Below are positions 44,742 to 53,377 of a stretch of DNA of 64,000 nt, piece after piece; position 1 is the first letter of the stretch; every line of letters begins with the position of its first letter. The position numbers were made by a program, and so were the translations under genes. The stretch lies in contig NZ_CP017774.1 of the NCBI RefSeq assembly GCF_001857965.1, positions 3,596,001 to 3,660,000 on the forward strand. Direction: 5' to 3'. This DNA comes from Flavobacterium commune. GTDB lineage: Bacteria; Bacteroidota; Bacteroidia; Flavobacteriales; Flavobacteriaceae. The notes beneath the pieces are model-generated. The model saw only the letters and a program-made list of their open reading frames with translations. It was not told the origin of the DNA and made no database searches.

Positions 44742-45833
44742 ATGATTACATCAAAAACGATATCCAACGGAATCCTTCGCGCTTTACTAACCGTAGTTAT
44801 TGTCGGTTTAATTTTGCTTTTTCTATATCAAATCAGCATTGTTCTGACTTATTTGGTAGTTTCAATCATTCTTACGATGATTGGAAAACCAATTTTAAAT
44901 TTCTTTAAAAAACGATTAAAATTCAGCCACATCTTTGCAACTATTATTACGATAGTCATTTTTGTATTGATTATTTTGGGATTTGTTTTAATGTTTATTC
45001 CTTTAATTTCTTCTCAAGGACAAAATTTATCTTTACTAAATACCGCTGAAATAGAGAAAAACATTAGCGAATTAGTCAACCAAATCAAGGCTTTTTTAGA
45101 TTCTCACAATATTGATTCTTCCAAAGTATTAAAGGAAGCTAATATTTCTTCTAAAATCAATTTCACTTTTATTCCTGATTTTTTAAATAGTATTTTAGGT
45201 ACCATCAGCAGTTTTGGTGTGGGTCTAGGCTCAGTATTATTTATTACTTTTTTCTTTTTAAAAGACAGAGTACTCTTTTTACGTGGAGCTAAAAAACTAA
45301 TCCCGGACAGTTATGAAGAGCAATTTTTGAACTCTTTCGAAAAAATCAACGATTTACTTTCCCGTTATTTCATTGGATTATTATTGCAATTATTCATTGT
45401 ATTCCTTTTATATCTGATTGTTTTAATCATTTTTGGAATCCCAAATGCCTTAATTATTGCTTTTTTATGTGCCGTATTGAATATCATTCCTTACATCGGT
45501 CCATTGATTGCTTCTGTATTAGCGGCTTTATTGACCATGTTAAGTAATTTAGGAAATGACTTCCAATCTGAAATTTTACCTACGACCATCTATGTATTAA
45601 TCGGTTTTTGGATTGTTCAGATTATTGACAATAATGTTTCGCAACCCGTTATTTTTTCAAAAAGTGTCAGTTCTCATCCTTTGGAAATCTTTCTTGTCAT
45701 TTTAATTGCGGGCTTTCTTTCGGGAATATTAGGGATGATTATTGCTGTTCCGTTGTACACAATTCTGAAAGTGATAGGAAAAGAATTCATTCCTGAAAAC
45801 AAAATCATTCAATTACTAACTAAAGATATTTAG
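44742..45833 (+). CDS. AI-2E (TqsA/PerM)-family membrane transporter
   Basis: 363 residues and seven to eight transmembrane helices. The family core is visible at about 200-345: LLQLFIVFLLYLIVLIIFGI, FLCAVLNIIPYIGPLIASVLAALLTML, VLIGFWIVQIIDNNVSQPVIFSKSVSSHPLEIFLVIL and GMIIAVPLYTILKV. Members export small molecules such as autoinducer-2 or act as Na+/H+ antiporters; the substrate here is unknown. It follows trmH by 32 bases and the methyltransferase gene begins two bases after its stop. Confidence 0.9.
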   Translation: MITSKTISNGILRALLTVVIVGLILLFLYQISIVLTYLVVSIILTMIGKPILNFFKKRLKFSHIFATIITIVIFVLIILGFVLMFIPLISSQGQNLSLLNTAEIEKNISELVNQIKAFLDSHNIDSSKVLKEANISSKINFTFIPDFLNSILGTISSFGVGLGSVLFITFFFLKDRVLFLRGAKKLIPDSYEEQFLNSFEKINDLLSRYFIGLLLQLFIVFLLYLIVLIIFGIPNALIIAFLCAVLNIIPYIGPLIASVLAALLTMLSNLGNDFQSEILPTTIYVLIGFWIVQIIDNNVSQPVIFSKSVSSHPLEIFLVILIAGFLSGILGMIIAVPLYTILKVIGKEFIPENKIIQLLTKDI

Positions 45834-45835
45834 GT

Positions 45836-47017
45836 TTGGATTCTACTATTTTACAACCACAAATTCAAGAATTTATTGAAAACCAAATAGGGAACTCCAT
45901 TTCAAAATTAGCCCTTCAAAAAAATCCATTTCCTGATGTGGAATGGATTCGGATTTTGAATCAAATTGAAGCTAAAACAAAGGCTAAAGACAAATTACCA
46001 ACTTGGTTTAACACCAAAAACATTATTTATCCCAGTAAAATTTCGGTAGAACAAACCTCTTCCGAACCAACGGCTTTATACAAAACCAGTATCCTTTCGG
46101 GAGAAAATTTAATTGATCTTACCGGTGGTTTTGGTGTAGATGATTCTTTTTTTTCTGCCAAAATCAAATCGGTAGTGCATTGCGAAATAAACTCAGAGCT
46201 TTCGGCTATTGTACAACACAATTTCGAACAGCTCAACATTAAAAATATCGAATGTCATGCTGGCGACAGTTTTGAAACCTTAAAAACTTTGAATCGAAAA
46301 TGGGATTGGATTTACATTGATCCTTCAAGGCGAAATGATACCAAAGGCAAAGTTTTTATGCTCAAAGACTGTTTGCCCAATGTTCCCGAAAATCTTGATT
46401 TTTATTTAGAAAATTCGGATGCCATCTTAATCAAAACCGCGCCTTTATTAGATATTTCAGCAGGATTATCCGAATTGAAAAACGTAAAAACCATTCATAT
46501 TGTAGCCCTGGAAAACGAAGTAAAAGAACTTTTATGGGAATTGCATAAAGATTATGAGGGGGAAATCACTTTGAAAACGGTCAACATCAACAAAGGCGTT
46601 ATTAATACATTTGAGTTTTTAATGAATCAGGAATCGGTATTTCCTGATTATAGTTTGCCTAAAAAATATTTGTACGAACCCAATAGTGCTATCATGAAAT
46701 CGGGAGGCTTTGATGAAGTTGCTATTAACTACAACATCAATAAATTACACAAACATTCTCATTTATATACTTCTGATGAAATTCTATCGTTTCCGGGTAG
46801 AATTTTTGAAATAACGACGGCTTTTCCGTATAATAAAATCGAAATGAAGAACCAAATGAGCGGAAAACAATCCAATATTACTACTCGAAATTTTCCCGAA
46901 ACGGTGGAAAACATTCGAAAAAAATGGAAAATCAAAGAGGGTGGAAATTTATATACTTTTTTTACCACAGATGCAAATAATAATAAAATAGTATTAATTT
47001 GCGCCAAAATAAATTAA
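45836..47017 (+). CDS. PG_1098-type class I methyltransferase, THUMP-like
   Basis: 393 residues with TTG at 45836 as start, two bases after the previous stop. A Rossmann methyltransferase core (about 90-230) has LIDLTGGFGVDDSFFSAK as SAM motif I, VHCEINSEL as motif II and a DWIYIDPSRR (D-P-x-R) motif in place of the NPPY of adenine enzymes. The C-terminal third resembles the ferredoxin-like and THUMP-like domains of the Porphyromonas protein PG_1098. The THUMP relation and its place in a cluster with TsaD, RsmE and TrmH suggest an RNA substrate; this is an inference, as the target is not known. Confidence 0.85.
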   Translation: MDSTILQPQIQEFIENQIGNSISKLALQKNPFPDVEWIRILNQIEAKTKAKDKLPTWFNTKNIIYPSKISVEQTSSEPTALYKTSILSGENLIDLTGGFGVDDSFFSAKIKSVVHCEINSELSAIVQHNFEQLNIKNIECHAGDSFETLKTLNRKWDWIYIDPSRRNDTKGKVFMLKDCLPNVPENLDFYLENSDAILIKTAPLLDISAGLSELKNVKTIHIVALENEVKELLWELHKDYEGEITLKTVNINKGVINTFEFLMNQESVFPDYSLPKKYLYEPNSAIMKSGGFDEVAINYNINKLHKHSHLYTSDEILSFPGRIFEITTAFPYNKIEMKNQMSGKQSNITTRNFPETVENIRKKWKIKEGGNLYTFFTTDANNNKIVLICAKIN

Positions 47018-47018
47018 A

Positions 47019-47588
47019 ATGAAAAAACTATTACTTACCGCCTTATTCTTCTTATCATTAAACACTTTTGCGCAAAAAGATTGCGACTACGCAACTAACA
47101 TAAAAGATTCCCTAGGAACCTACAAACTAACCAAAGAATACCTGATTTCTGAGAAAATTTTCGCAGGAACTTCCAGCTATATTTTTTACACTTTGTCTTT
47201 AACAGATGGTTTGCCAACGCTCAATGTGCAACTTATTCAAAAAAGCAAAGGTTTTATTAAAGCCAATTGTTTTGATAAAAACTCCAGATTGTATCTACAA
47301 CTCAACAACGGAAAAGTAATTACTCTGGTGCATACCAATTTGGAATACTGTGGAAGCATGATTAGAGACGAAAATGGTTTTGACAACCGTGTCATCGTTG
47401 GAAATTTCATGTTTATGAAAGGAACAATGGAAGACTTGAAAAGTTCGCCACTTTCATTAATGCGAATAAAATATTTATCGGATACAGAAGATTATATTGT
47501 TAAAAAACAATTGGTTTCTGAACTAAATGGAAAAACATATCAACCCGAAACTTATTTTATTAATAATTTAAAATGTATCGAAAACTAA
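47019..47588 (+). CDS. Secreted protein of unknown function
   Basis: 189 residues starting one base after the methyltransferase stop. A signal peptide covers 1-18 (SLNTFA-Q). The mature chain has four Cys (in KDCDYATN, ANCFDKN, EYCGSMIRD and LKCIEN), which could form two disulfides in the periplasm. The rest alternates hydrophobic and polar residues, as in a beta-sandwich. I do not recognise a named family. It closes the plus-strand run from tsaD, and the repeat element at 47711 follows. Confidence 0.7.
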   Translation: MKKLLLTALFFLSLNTFAQKDCDYATNIKDSLGTYKLTKEYLISEKIFAGTSSYIFYTLSLTDGLPTLNVQLIQKSKGFIKANCFDKNSRLYLQLNNGKVITLVHTNLEYCGSMIRDENGFDNRVIVGNFMFMKGTMEDLKSSPLSLMRIKYLSDTEDYIVKKQLVSELNGKTYQPETYFINNLKCIEN

Positions 47589-47893
47589 ATCAATAGCCTA
47601 CTTTATTCTTTATTTGATTTATCATAAAAAGCCAACACTTTCAATTTATCTGCTTGAAAGTATTGGATTTTATATTAAACCAATATCCGTTAAAGAGAAA
47701 ATTTACAATGACAGGTCGCTCCTCTGGAGCTTTTTTGGAGAATTCTCATTTTCTACAAACAGTTAGATGCCAATGGGACTAAAATAATCCTTTAGTAACT
47801 AAATATTTGTAGAAAACGGTAATTATTAGTTAAATAAAGCTCCAACGGAGCAACCTATTTTTGTACAAAGAATTTAATTTGAGAAAATTGTAA
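47589..47893. other. Intergenic region dominated by a repeat element
   Basis: 305 bases without a gene between the convergent secreted-protein and dipeptidase genes. It contains an AACACTTTCAA...TTGAAAGT-type hairpin near 47634-47662 that may terminate the plus-strand run, then the nested inverted-repeat element at 47711-47860. Confidence 0.55.
47711..47860. repeat. Nested inverted-repeat element with GCTCC/GGAGC palindromes
   Basis: The outer arms are ACAGGTCGCTCCTCTGGAGC... (from 47711) and an inverted, slightly diverged copy ending about 47857 (GGAGCAACCTAT). Each arm holds its own palindrome, GCTCCTCTGGAGC and GCTCCAACGGAGC. Inside lies a perfect 11-bp inverted pair, TTTTCTACAAA (47749-47759) and TTTGTAGAAAA (47806-47816). 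No open frame lies within. It looks like a MITE or REP-type element of about 150 bp. Confidence 0.65.
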
Positions 47894-48553
47894 CTACTCG
47901 CACTTCCATTTTTCGTTGGCAACTTTATCCGTCAAAGCCGACTTTAAATTGTAATGCCACCATTCAGAATCAAAAGAAATAAAATTCTTCTTCAACATAA
48001 TTTTTTTCAATAATTTTCTATTTTCTTTCACTTCTTCAGTAACACCAGCATAATAATGACTGGCTTCCGGACCAAAAAAATCAAATTTAGTACCCATATC
48101 CAGTTCTTTTCCATTACTATCTACCAGTGTAATATCGACTGCTCCACCCCGATTATGGATTGATCCTTTTGCCGGATTGGCAACGTATTCCGGATTGGGA
48201 ACAATTTGCCACATCTTTTTTTGAATATCTAAGGGTCTGTAACAATCAAAAAGTTTAATGCGATAGCCTTTTTTGATAAATTTTTGGTTGGCTAAAATCA
48301 AGGCTTTAACTGTTTTCAATCTAAGATAACATTCGGCACAATCATAAACTTTTGCTTTCAGGAAATTGTCTTCGGTGGCATATTTCATATCATGTACAAA
48401 ATCCGAGCTATAGTCTTTTAAATTCACAAAAGTAGTATCATCAACTATTGTTGTTATTTCTTTTGCTGATTTTACAACCGTATTTTGCGATTTACAAGGC
48501 AAAAATACAGCTAAAAATAAAATTAAACTTATGCTCTTTAAAGTAGTAATCAT
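47894..48553 (-). CDS. VanX-like D-alanyl-D-alanine dipeptidase (M15D)
   Basis: 219 residues with an N-terminal signal sequence (about 1-22). Zinc ligands and catalytic residues of the M15D family are present: R106 in DCYRPLDIQKKMW, H133-x6-D140 in SIHNRGGAVDITL, and E197-x2-H200 in SEWWHYNL. VanX-type enzymes cleave D-Ala-D-Ala dipeptide. The export signal suggests a role in periplasmic recycling of wall peptides or nutrient use rather than cytosolic vancomycin resistance, and no vanHA or vanRS genes are adjacent. It is transcribed alone, toward the repeat element. Confidence 0.9.
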   Translation of the reverse strand: MITTLKSISLILFLAVFLPCKSQNTVVKSAKEITTIVDDTTFVNLKDYSSDFVHDMKYATEDNFLKAKVYDCAECYLRLKTVKALILANQKFIKKGYRIKLFDCYRPLDIQKKMWQIVPNPEYVANPAKGSIHNRGGAVDITLVDSNGKELDMGTKFDFFGPEASHYYAGVTEEVKENRKLLKKIMLKKNFISFDSEWWHYNLKSALTDKVANEKWKCE

Positions 48554-48745
48554 TAAATACGAATTTTAGGCTTAAAACAAATGTACAAAACTACTACTAA
48601 AAAACTCCTTCAATTAAACCTTCGATTCGTTAAAAAAACTCTTTTTGTCAAATTTTCATTAGGCAGTTAAATTTAAAAATGTACTTTTATTTTTTGTTTC
48701 AAAAAAGCAACTATTTTTTACCCATAAAATTAAAACAACTTTAAA

Positions 48746-49195
48746 ATGATTGTAGATTCATTAAACAATGCTACGAAATACTATGGTTTACACCCTGCAT
48801 TCGAAAAAGCATTTCAATTTTTAAACGAAAATGACTTAGCCAATCTAGCAGATGGCGTAACCCAATATTCCGATGATTTAAAAATTATCGTTAATTCCGG
48901 AAACGGAAATTCAAAAGAACAAAGTTTAATTCACTTTGAATGTCACGATAAAAATATTGACATTCAGGTTTGTGTTGCCGGACCGGAAACCTATGCATGG
49001 AAACCAAGAGAAAAATGTGTGAGTCCAAATGGTGATTACAGCGACGAAAAAGACGTTCGTTTTTTCTATGACAAACCCGATATGTTTTTTGAATTAAATC
49101 CGGGACAATTTACTATCTTGTTTCCTGAAGATGTTCATGCGGCTATGATAAGCAATGGAAAAATTAAAAAAATTGTTATCAAGGTTAAAATATAA
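48746..49195 (+). CDS. YhcH/YjgK/YiaL-family protein
   Basis: 149 residues of the cupin-like DUF386 family. Recognisable pattern: a Glu/His pair in HFECHDKNIDIQVCVAG, RFFYDKPDMFFELNPGQFTILFPEDVHAAM with His near 132, and a C-terminal KKIVIKVKI strand. These residues can hold a metal ion. Members are linked to sialic acid or other sugar and anomer metabolism (YhcH in the nan operon), but no such genes are nearby, so the substrate is unknown. It is transcribed alone and followed by a terminator at 49212. Confidence 0.9.
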   Translation: MIVDSLNNATKYYGLHPAFEKAFQFLNENDLANLADGVTQYSDDLKIIVNSGNGNSKEQSLIHFECHDKNIDIQVCVAGPETYAWKPREKCVSPNGDYSDEKDVRFFYDKPDMFFELNPGQFTILFPEDVHAAMISNGKIKKIVIKVKI

Positions 49196-49211
49196 CCGAT
49201 TACTTATTCAA

Positions 49212-49248
49212 AACAATAAAACTACTTCTTCAGGTAGTTTTATTGTTT
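49212..49248 (+). terminator. Hairpin terminator of the YhcH-family gene
   Basis: A perfect 14-bp stem AACAATAAAACTAC / GTAGTTTTATTGTT with an 8-nt loop, 16 bases after the stop. Confidence 0.75.
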
Positions 49249-49411
49249 TATACATTACTTCATTCCTTTTTATTTCATAAAAAGATTACAAAAACCCCAT
49301 TAAGAATAAGTCTTTGTTAAACTTTAGCCCTGTATTCTTAAAATATTAGGATTGTGTATATAGAATCAGTTCATTTGAGTCATCTATTTAACTAATTTTC
49401 CTAACCACCTT

Positions 49412-50410
49412 ATGAAATCTTATTCTATTCATGAAATAAACGATGTACTTAAAGGCGTAATTTCCGGCAATACATCACAAAATATTACTGCTGCTGAGCA
49501 ATTGGAAGTCGCTTCTGATTCTGAAATTTCTTTTATTGGAAACAAAAAATACGAAAAACTTTGGGCTACATCAAAGGCCTGTGTTGCCGTAGTAAATGAA
49601 GATATTTCTATTGAACCCGGCGAAAACAGAGCTTTTATAAAAGTTAAGAATGCTGATTTAGCAATGTCGCAGATATTAGAACTTTTTGCACCTCCACTAC
49701 CTGAATTTTTCGTAGATATTCATCCCAACGCAGTAGTTGACAAAACAGCTAGTATTGGCTTGGGAACAAAGATTGGTGCCGGAAGTTATATTGGACCTAA
49801 TGTAAAAATTGGAGAAAACAGTACAATTTATCCTAATGTAACCATTCTTGACGAATCTACTATTGGGAAAAACACGGTAATTTGGTCAGGAACTGTGGTC
49901 AGAGAGCGTTGTCATATTGGTAATGCTTGTATTATTCATCCCAATGCCACCATCGGAGCTGATGGTTTTGGATTCCGTCCCTGTCCTGAAAAAGGCTTGG
50001 TAAAAATCCCTCAAATCGGGAACGTAGTCATTGGAAATAATGTCGAAATAGGTGCCAATAGTTGTATCGACAGAGGTAAATTCAGCTCCACTGTTTTAGG
50101 TGATGGTTGTAAAATTGATAATTTAGTTCAAATAGGACATAACAGTAAATTGGGACGTTTTTGCATTATGGCCGGAAACAGCGGTTTAGCTGGTTCAGTA
50201 ACACTAGGAAATGGCGTTATCATTGGCGGAAGTGCTTCGATAAAAGATCATACTACTATAGGTGACGGAGCTGTTATTGGTGCAGGTTCGGGAGTTACCT
50301 GTGATATTCCCGCCGGAAAAACCATGTTGGGCTACCCGGCTGTTGAAGCTCGTGATGCCTTAAAACAATGGGCTCTTTTAAAAAGACTTGTTAACGATTC
50401 TAAGAAATAA
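49412..50410 (+). CDS. lpxD: UDP-3-O-acylglucosamine N-acyltransferase-like (LpxD)
   Basis: 332 residues. An N-terminal LpxD-type uridine-binding part (1-100) precedes a left-handed beta helix of hexapeptide repeats (IGLGTK, IGAGSYIGPN, IGENST and others, about 105-320). Catalytic H243 lies in LVQIGHNSKLG. Typical LpxD segments are GADGFGFRP and GANSCIDRGKFSSTVLGDG. LpxD adds the N-linked acyl chain in lipid A synthesis. The other lpx genes are not adjacent, and Bacteroidota commonly carry a second, LpxD-like copy, so it may be a paralogue with another sugar nucleotide as substrate. Confidence 0.85.
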   Translation: MKSYSIHEINDVLKGVISGNTSQNITAAEQLEVASDSEISFIGNKKYEKLWATSKACVAVVNEDISIEPGENRAFIKVKNADLAMSQILELFAPPLPEFFVDIHPNAVVDKTASIGLGTKIGAGSYIGPNVKIGENSTIYPNVTILDESTIGKNTVIWSGTVVRERCHIGNACIIHPNATIGADGFGFRPCPEKGLVKIPQIGNVVIGNNVEIGANSCIDRGKFSSTVLGDGCKIDNLVQIGHNSKLGRFCIMAGNSGLAGSVTLGNGVIIGGSASIKDHTTIGDGAVIGAGSGVTCDIPAGKTMLGYPAVEARDALKQWALLKRLVNDSKK

Positions 50411-50431
50411 TTTTTTTTATTTTTATTTTTT

Positions 50432-50480
50432 ACCGCAAGTTCGCAAATTTAAACTTTTGTGAACTTGCGGTTTTTTTTTT
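50432..50480 (+). terminator. Terminator of lpxD-like gene
   Basis: A stem ACCGCAAGTTCGCAAA / TTTTGTGAACTTGCGGT (one mismatch and one G-T) and a T10 run, 22 bases after the stop. Confidence 0.85.
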
Positions 50481-50489
50481 TATCATCTT

Positions 50490-50590
50490 CAATCACACCA
50501 AGTCTCACAAAGAAAACACTAAGTTTCACAATTTTTTTTAATCTTTTATCTGTGTTAATCAGCTAAATCTGTTTCATCTGTGTTCCAAAT
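50490..50590. repeat. Short imperfect direct repeats
   Basis: Two sets of short imperfect repeats fill the gap before the carboxylase gene: AGTCTCACAA / AGTTTCACAA (50500-50531) and ATCTGTGTT / ATCTGTTT / ATCTGTGTT (50548-50584). They look like a decayed intergenic repeat. I see no open frame in the 260 bases. Confidence 0.4.
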
Positions 50591-50670
50591 AAAAAATATT
50601 TCTTTTTCCTATAAAAATGGATTAATGGTTTTGTATTTTAGCCATCAATTTTCTTGCAATTACAAACACC

Positions 50671-52299
50671 ATGGATTTAAACTTCAACAAAAACGAAGAT
50701 CACAATAAACTTTCACTTTCTGAATTAAAGCAACAACTGGCAAAAGTAAAATTAGGAGGCGGAACTAAACGCATCCAAAAATTACATGCCGAAGGAAAAA
50801 TGACTGCCCGTGAGCGCATTGACTATTTATTGGATGATAAAGCCGAAAGTATCGAAATTGGAGCTCTCGTGGGAGAAGGAATGTATAAAGAACACGGTGG
50901 CTGTCCTTCGGGGGGTGTTGTGGTAAAAATAGGTTATATCAAAAGAAAACAATGTATTGTTGTTGCTAATGATGCGACCGTAAAAGCCGGTGCCTGGTTT
51001 CCTATCACGGCTAAGAAAAACCTGCGTGCACAAGAAATTGCAATGGAAAATAAAATTCCGATTATATACTTAGTTGACAGTGCCGGAGTGTATTTGCCTT
51101 TGCAGGACGAAATTTTCCCAGACAAAGAACATTTTGGTCGTATTTTCAGGAATAATGCTATTATGAGCAGCATGGGAATTACACAAATTTCGGCTATCAT
51201 GGGCAGCTGTGTTGCTGGTGGTGCTTACCTGCCTATCATGAGTGACGAAGCGATAATTGTTGATAAAACGGCGAGTATTTTTCTTGCCGGAAGCTATCTA
51301 GTCAAAGCTGCCATTGGCGAAACCATCGACAATGAAAGTCTTGGCGGAGCCACAACACATTGCGAAATATCTGGAGTTACCGATTATAAAGCCAAAGATG
51401 ACAAAGATGCCTTAGACAAAATTAAAAATATCGTTGACAAAATTGGTGACTACGACAAAGCAGGTTTTAACCGCATAAAACCCCAAAAACCAGCCTTAGA
51501 CGAAAACGAAATTTACGGCATTTTGCCAAAAGCCCGTACCGAGCAATACGATATGATGGAAATCATCAATCGTATGGTGGATAATTCAGAGTTTGAAGCC
51601 TACAAAGATGGTTATGGACAAACCATCATCACAGGTTACGCCCGAATTGACGGTTGGGCAGTGGGAATTGTTGCCAACCAACGAAAAGTCATCAAAACCA
51701 AAAAAGGCGAAATGCAGTTTGGCGGTGTAATCTATTCTGACAGTGCCGACAAAGCCACGCGTTTTATTGCCAATTGCAATCAGAAAAAAATTCCACTTGT
51801 TTTTCTTCAGGACGTAACCGGTTTTATGGTAGGTTCCAAATCAGAACAAGGCGGAATCATAAAAGACGGAGCTAAGATGGTTAACGCCGTGAGTAATTCG
51901 GTAGTACCAAAATTCACCGTGGTTGTAGGGAATTCATACGGTGCAGGAAATTATGCCATGTGCGGAAAAGCATATGACCCAAGATTAATTTTTGCCTGGC
52001 CAAGTGCCGAACTCGCCGTTATGGGTGGTACGCAGGCTGCAAAAGTATTGGCACAAATAGAAGCTTCTTCACTAAAAGCTAAAGGCGAGACTGTAGATGA
52101 AATCAAAGAAGCAGAATTGTTTGCCAAAATAAAAGCACGTTACGACGAACAAACTTCACCCTATTATGCCGCTTCCCGTCTTTGGACTGATGCTATTATC
52201 GACCCGCTGGAAACGCGAAAATGGATTTCTATGGGTATTGAAGCCGCAAACCACGCTCCTATTGAAAAAGCATTTAATTTGGGAGTGATTCAGGTTTAA
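50671..52299 (+). CDS. Acyl-CoA carboxylase beta subunit (carboxyltransferase)
   Basis: 542 residues, two crotonase-like halves. The N-terminal half includes KMTARERIDYLLDD, VYLPLQDEIFPDKEHFGRIF and IMGSCVAGGAYLPIMSDE. The C-terminal half has LQDVTGFMVGSKSEQGGIIK, GNSYGAGNYAMCGKAYDPRL and PSAELAVMGGTQAAKVL. The last two match methylcrotonyl-CoA carboxylase beta (SYGAGNYGMCGRAY, MGGEQAA) better than propionyl-CoA carboxylase, so leucine breakdown is a reasonable guess. The biotin-carrying alpha subunit is not adjacent. It is transcribed alone between terminators. Confidence 0.9.
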   Translation: MDLNFNKNEDHNKLSLSELKQQLAKVKLGGGTKRIQKLHAEGKMTARERIDYLLDDKAESIEIGALVGEGMYKEHGGCPSGGVVVKIGYIKRKQCIVVANDATVKAGAWFPITAKKNLRAQEIAMENKIPIIYLVDSAGVYLPLQDEIFPDKEHFGRIFRNNAIMSSMGITQISAIMGSCVAGGAYLPIMSDEAIIVDKTASIFLAGSYLVKAAIGETIDNESLGGATTHCEISGVTDYKAKDDKDALDKIKNIVDKIGDYDKAGFNRIKPQKPALDENEIYGILPKARTEQYDMMEIINRMVDNSEFEAYKDGYGQTIITGYARIDGWAVGIVANQRKVIKTKKGEMQFGGVIYSDSADKATRFIANCNQKKIPLVFLQDVTGFMVGSKSEQGGIIKDGAKMVNAVSNSVVPKFTVVVGNSYGAGNYAMCGKAYDPRLIFAWPSAELAVMGGTQAAKVLAQIEASSLKAKGETVDEIKEAELFAKIKARYDEQTSPYYAASRLWTDAIIDPLETRKWISMGIEAANHAPIEKAFNLGVIQV

Positions 52300-52324
52300 G
52301 ATTATAATTATAACCAATAAAAAA

Positions 52325-52370
52325 GATTGCCACCAATTGTTCTTAAAATTTTAAGCAATTGATGGCAATC
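52325..52370. terminator. Long cruciform, terminator between convergent genes
   Basis: 15-bp arms GATTGCCACCAATTG (52325-52339) and its complement with one mismatch (52356-52370), enclosing a perfect 14-nt palindrome CTTAAAATTTTAAG. It lies between the carboxylase gene and the Smr gene. Confidence 0.65.
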
Positions 52371-52422
52371 CTTATTTAAATTTAAGATATAGAACTAGGG
52401 TTCCCAACCATTGATCCTTTTT

Positions 52423-52974
52423 TTATTTTTTAATTTGTCTGATAAAAACCTCAGTTGCTCCTTGTCCGTATTTTTGATAATTGGCTTCCTGAAAATCAAT
52501 ATTATCGTAACGTCCTAACAGAAAATTGAGTTCTGCTTTCAATACACCTTCACCCACACCGTGAATAAAAACTATTTTAGGAATACGATTTTTAATAGCA
52601 AATTCAATATGCCTCTGAGCTGTTTCAGCCTGTAATGTCAAAATATCATAATTCGACATTCCGTTTTTATTTTTGACTAATTTCTCAATGTGTAAATCAA
52701 ATTCAGGAACACCAACTTCATGTTTGTCCTTTTTCTCTTTCACAAAACTTCTGGGCTTTGGTATTGTTTTTTCTTTCTTAATTTCATCTACATTAATTCT
52801 TTTGATAGAATCCATTAAATTACTAGAATCGTTTAACTTAACTAATTCATTTTTTAAAAAATTCATTACAAAACCTTCATCGGTTTCAACAGTAACTTCA
52901 TTGCCTTTTACAGCCAATACCACACCGTTGATAGCGTCATCGAGTACCGAAACCTTATCTCCTTTACTAAACAT
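52423..52974 (-). CDS. Smr-domain protein
   Basis: 183 residues from the ATG at 52974, which overlaps the stop of the upstream 60-residue gene by 8 bases; a GTG/ATG-less upstream extension is not used. The N-terminal 60 residues (FSKGDKVSVLDDAINGVVLAV) look like a small KOW/SH3-like beta-barrel. The Smr nuclease domain occupies about 100-183: EFDLHIEKL (D-L-H), the IVFIHGVGEGVLKAEL with the HGxGxG motif, and QEANYQKYGQGATEVFI. Smr domains cut nucleic acid, as in MutS2 and ribosome rescue endonucleases. A role in RNA or DNA quality control is inferred. Confidence 0.88.
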   Translation of the reverse strand: MFSKGDKVSVLDDAINGVVLAVKGNEVTVETDEGFVMNFLKNELVKLNDSSNLMDSIKRINVDEIKKEKTIPKPRSFVKEKKDKHEVGVPEFDLHIEKLVKNKNGMSNYDILTLQAETAQRHIEFAIKNRIPKIVFIHGVGEGVLKAELNFLLGRYDNIDFQEANYQKYGQGATEVFIRQIKK

Positions 52975-53149
52975 TTTCTTCGTCTTTTTCTTGATTCTTA
53001 CTTGGCGTTTTAGCACTTAATCGCATCATTCCAAACATAAAAACCGCCATTGCAACTACTGTTACATACACATTTTTCTCAGCCGATGTTTGCTCATAAA
53101 AAGCAACCACAATAGCAATTAACATTATCGGAAATATTATTTTTTTCAT
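52967..53149 (-). CDS. Small membrane protein, 60 residues
   Basis: 60 residues with two hydrophobic helices at about 2-18 and 27-43, joined by a short loop and followed by a polar, Lys/Glu-rich tail that faces the cytoplasm. The stop overlaps the Smr gene start by 8 bases, so the two genes are translationally coupled. I do not recognise the family. The size and coupling argue for a real gene despite its length. Confidence 0.7.
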   Translation of the reverse strand: MKKIIFPIMLIAIVVAFYEQTSAEKNVYVTVVAMAVFMFGMMRLSAKTPSKNQEKDEENV

Positions 53150-53377
53150 TTTAAATGATATCAGATTTCAAAAATACTAAATTTAAAATTGTGGTTTTAA
53201 GAAACTAGATTTCTATTCGACAAAATCGACTCGGAAACTCGTTTCATAAAAAATAAAATCGCAATGTGAAAGCGTGACTGTTCTATCCTTTTATTCAAAA
53301 TAGTTCAATATATTTGTTTAAAATTAGCAACAGCAATAGAATCAAGTAGCATTCTTTCTACTAACAATCCAAAAGTC

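Noticed and set aside
47894..48553. Possible vancomycin-resistance locus (VanX-like gene)
   Set aside because: The protein is exported, and there is no vanH, vanA-type ligase or regulator beside it; wall-peptide recycling is simpler.
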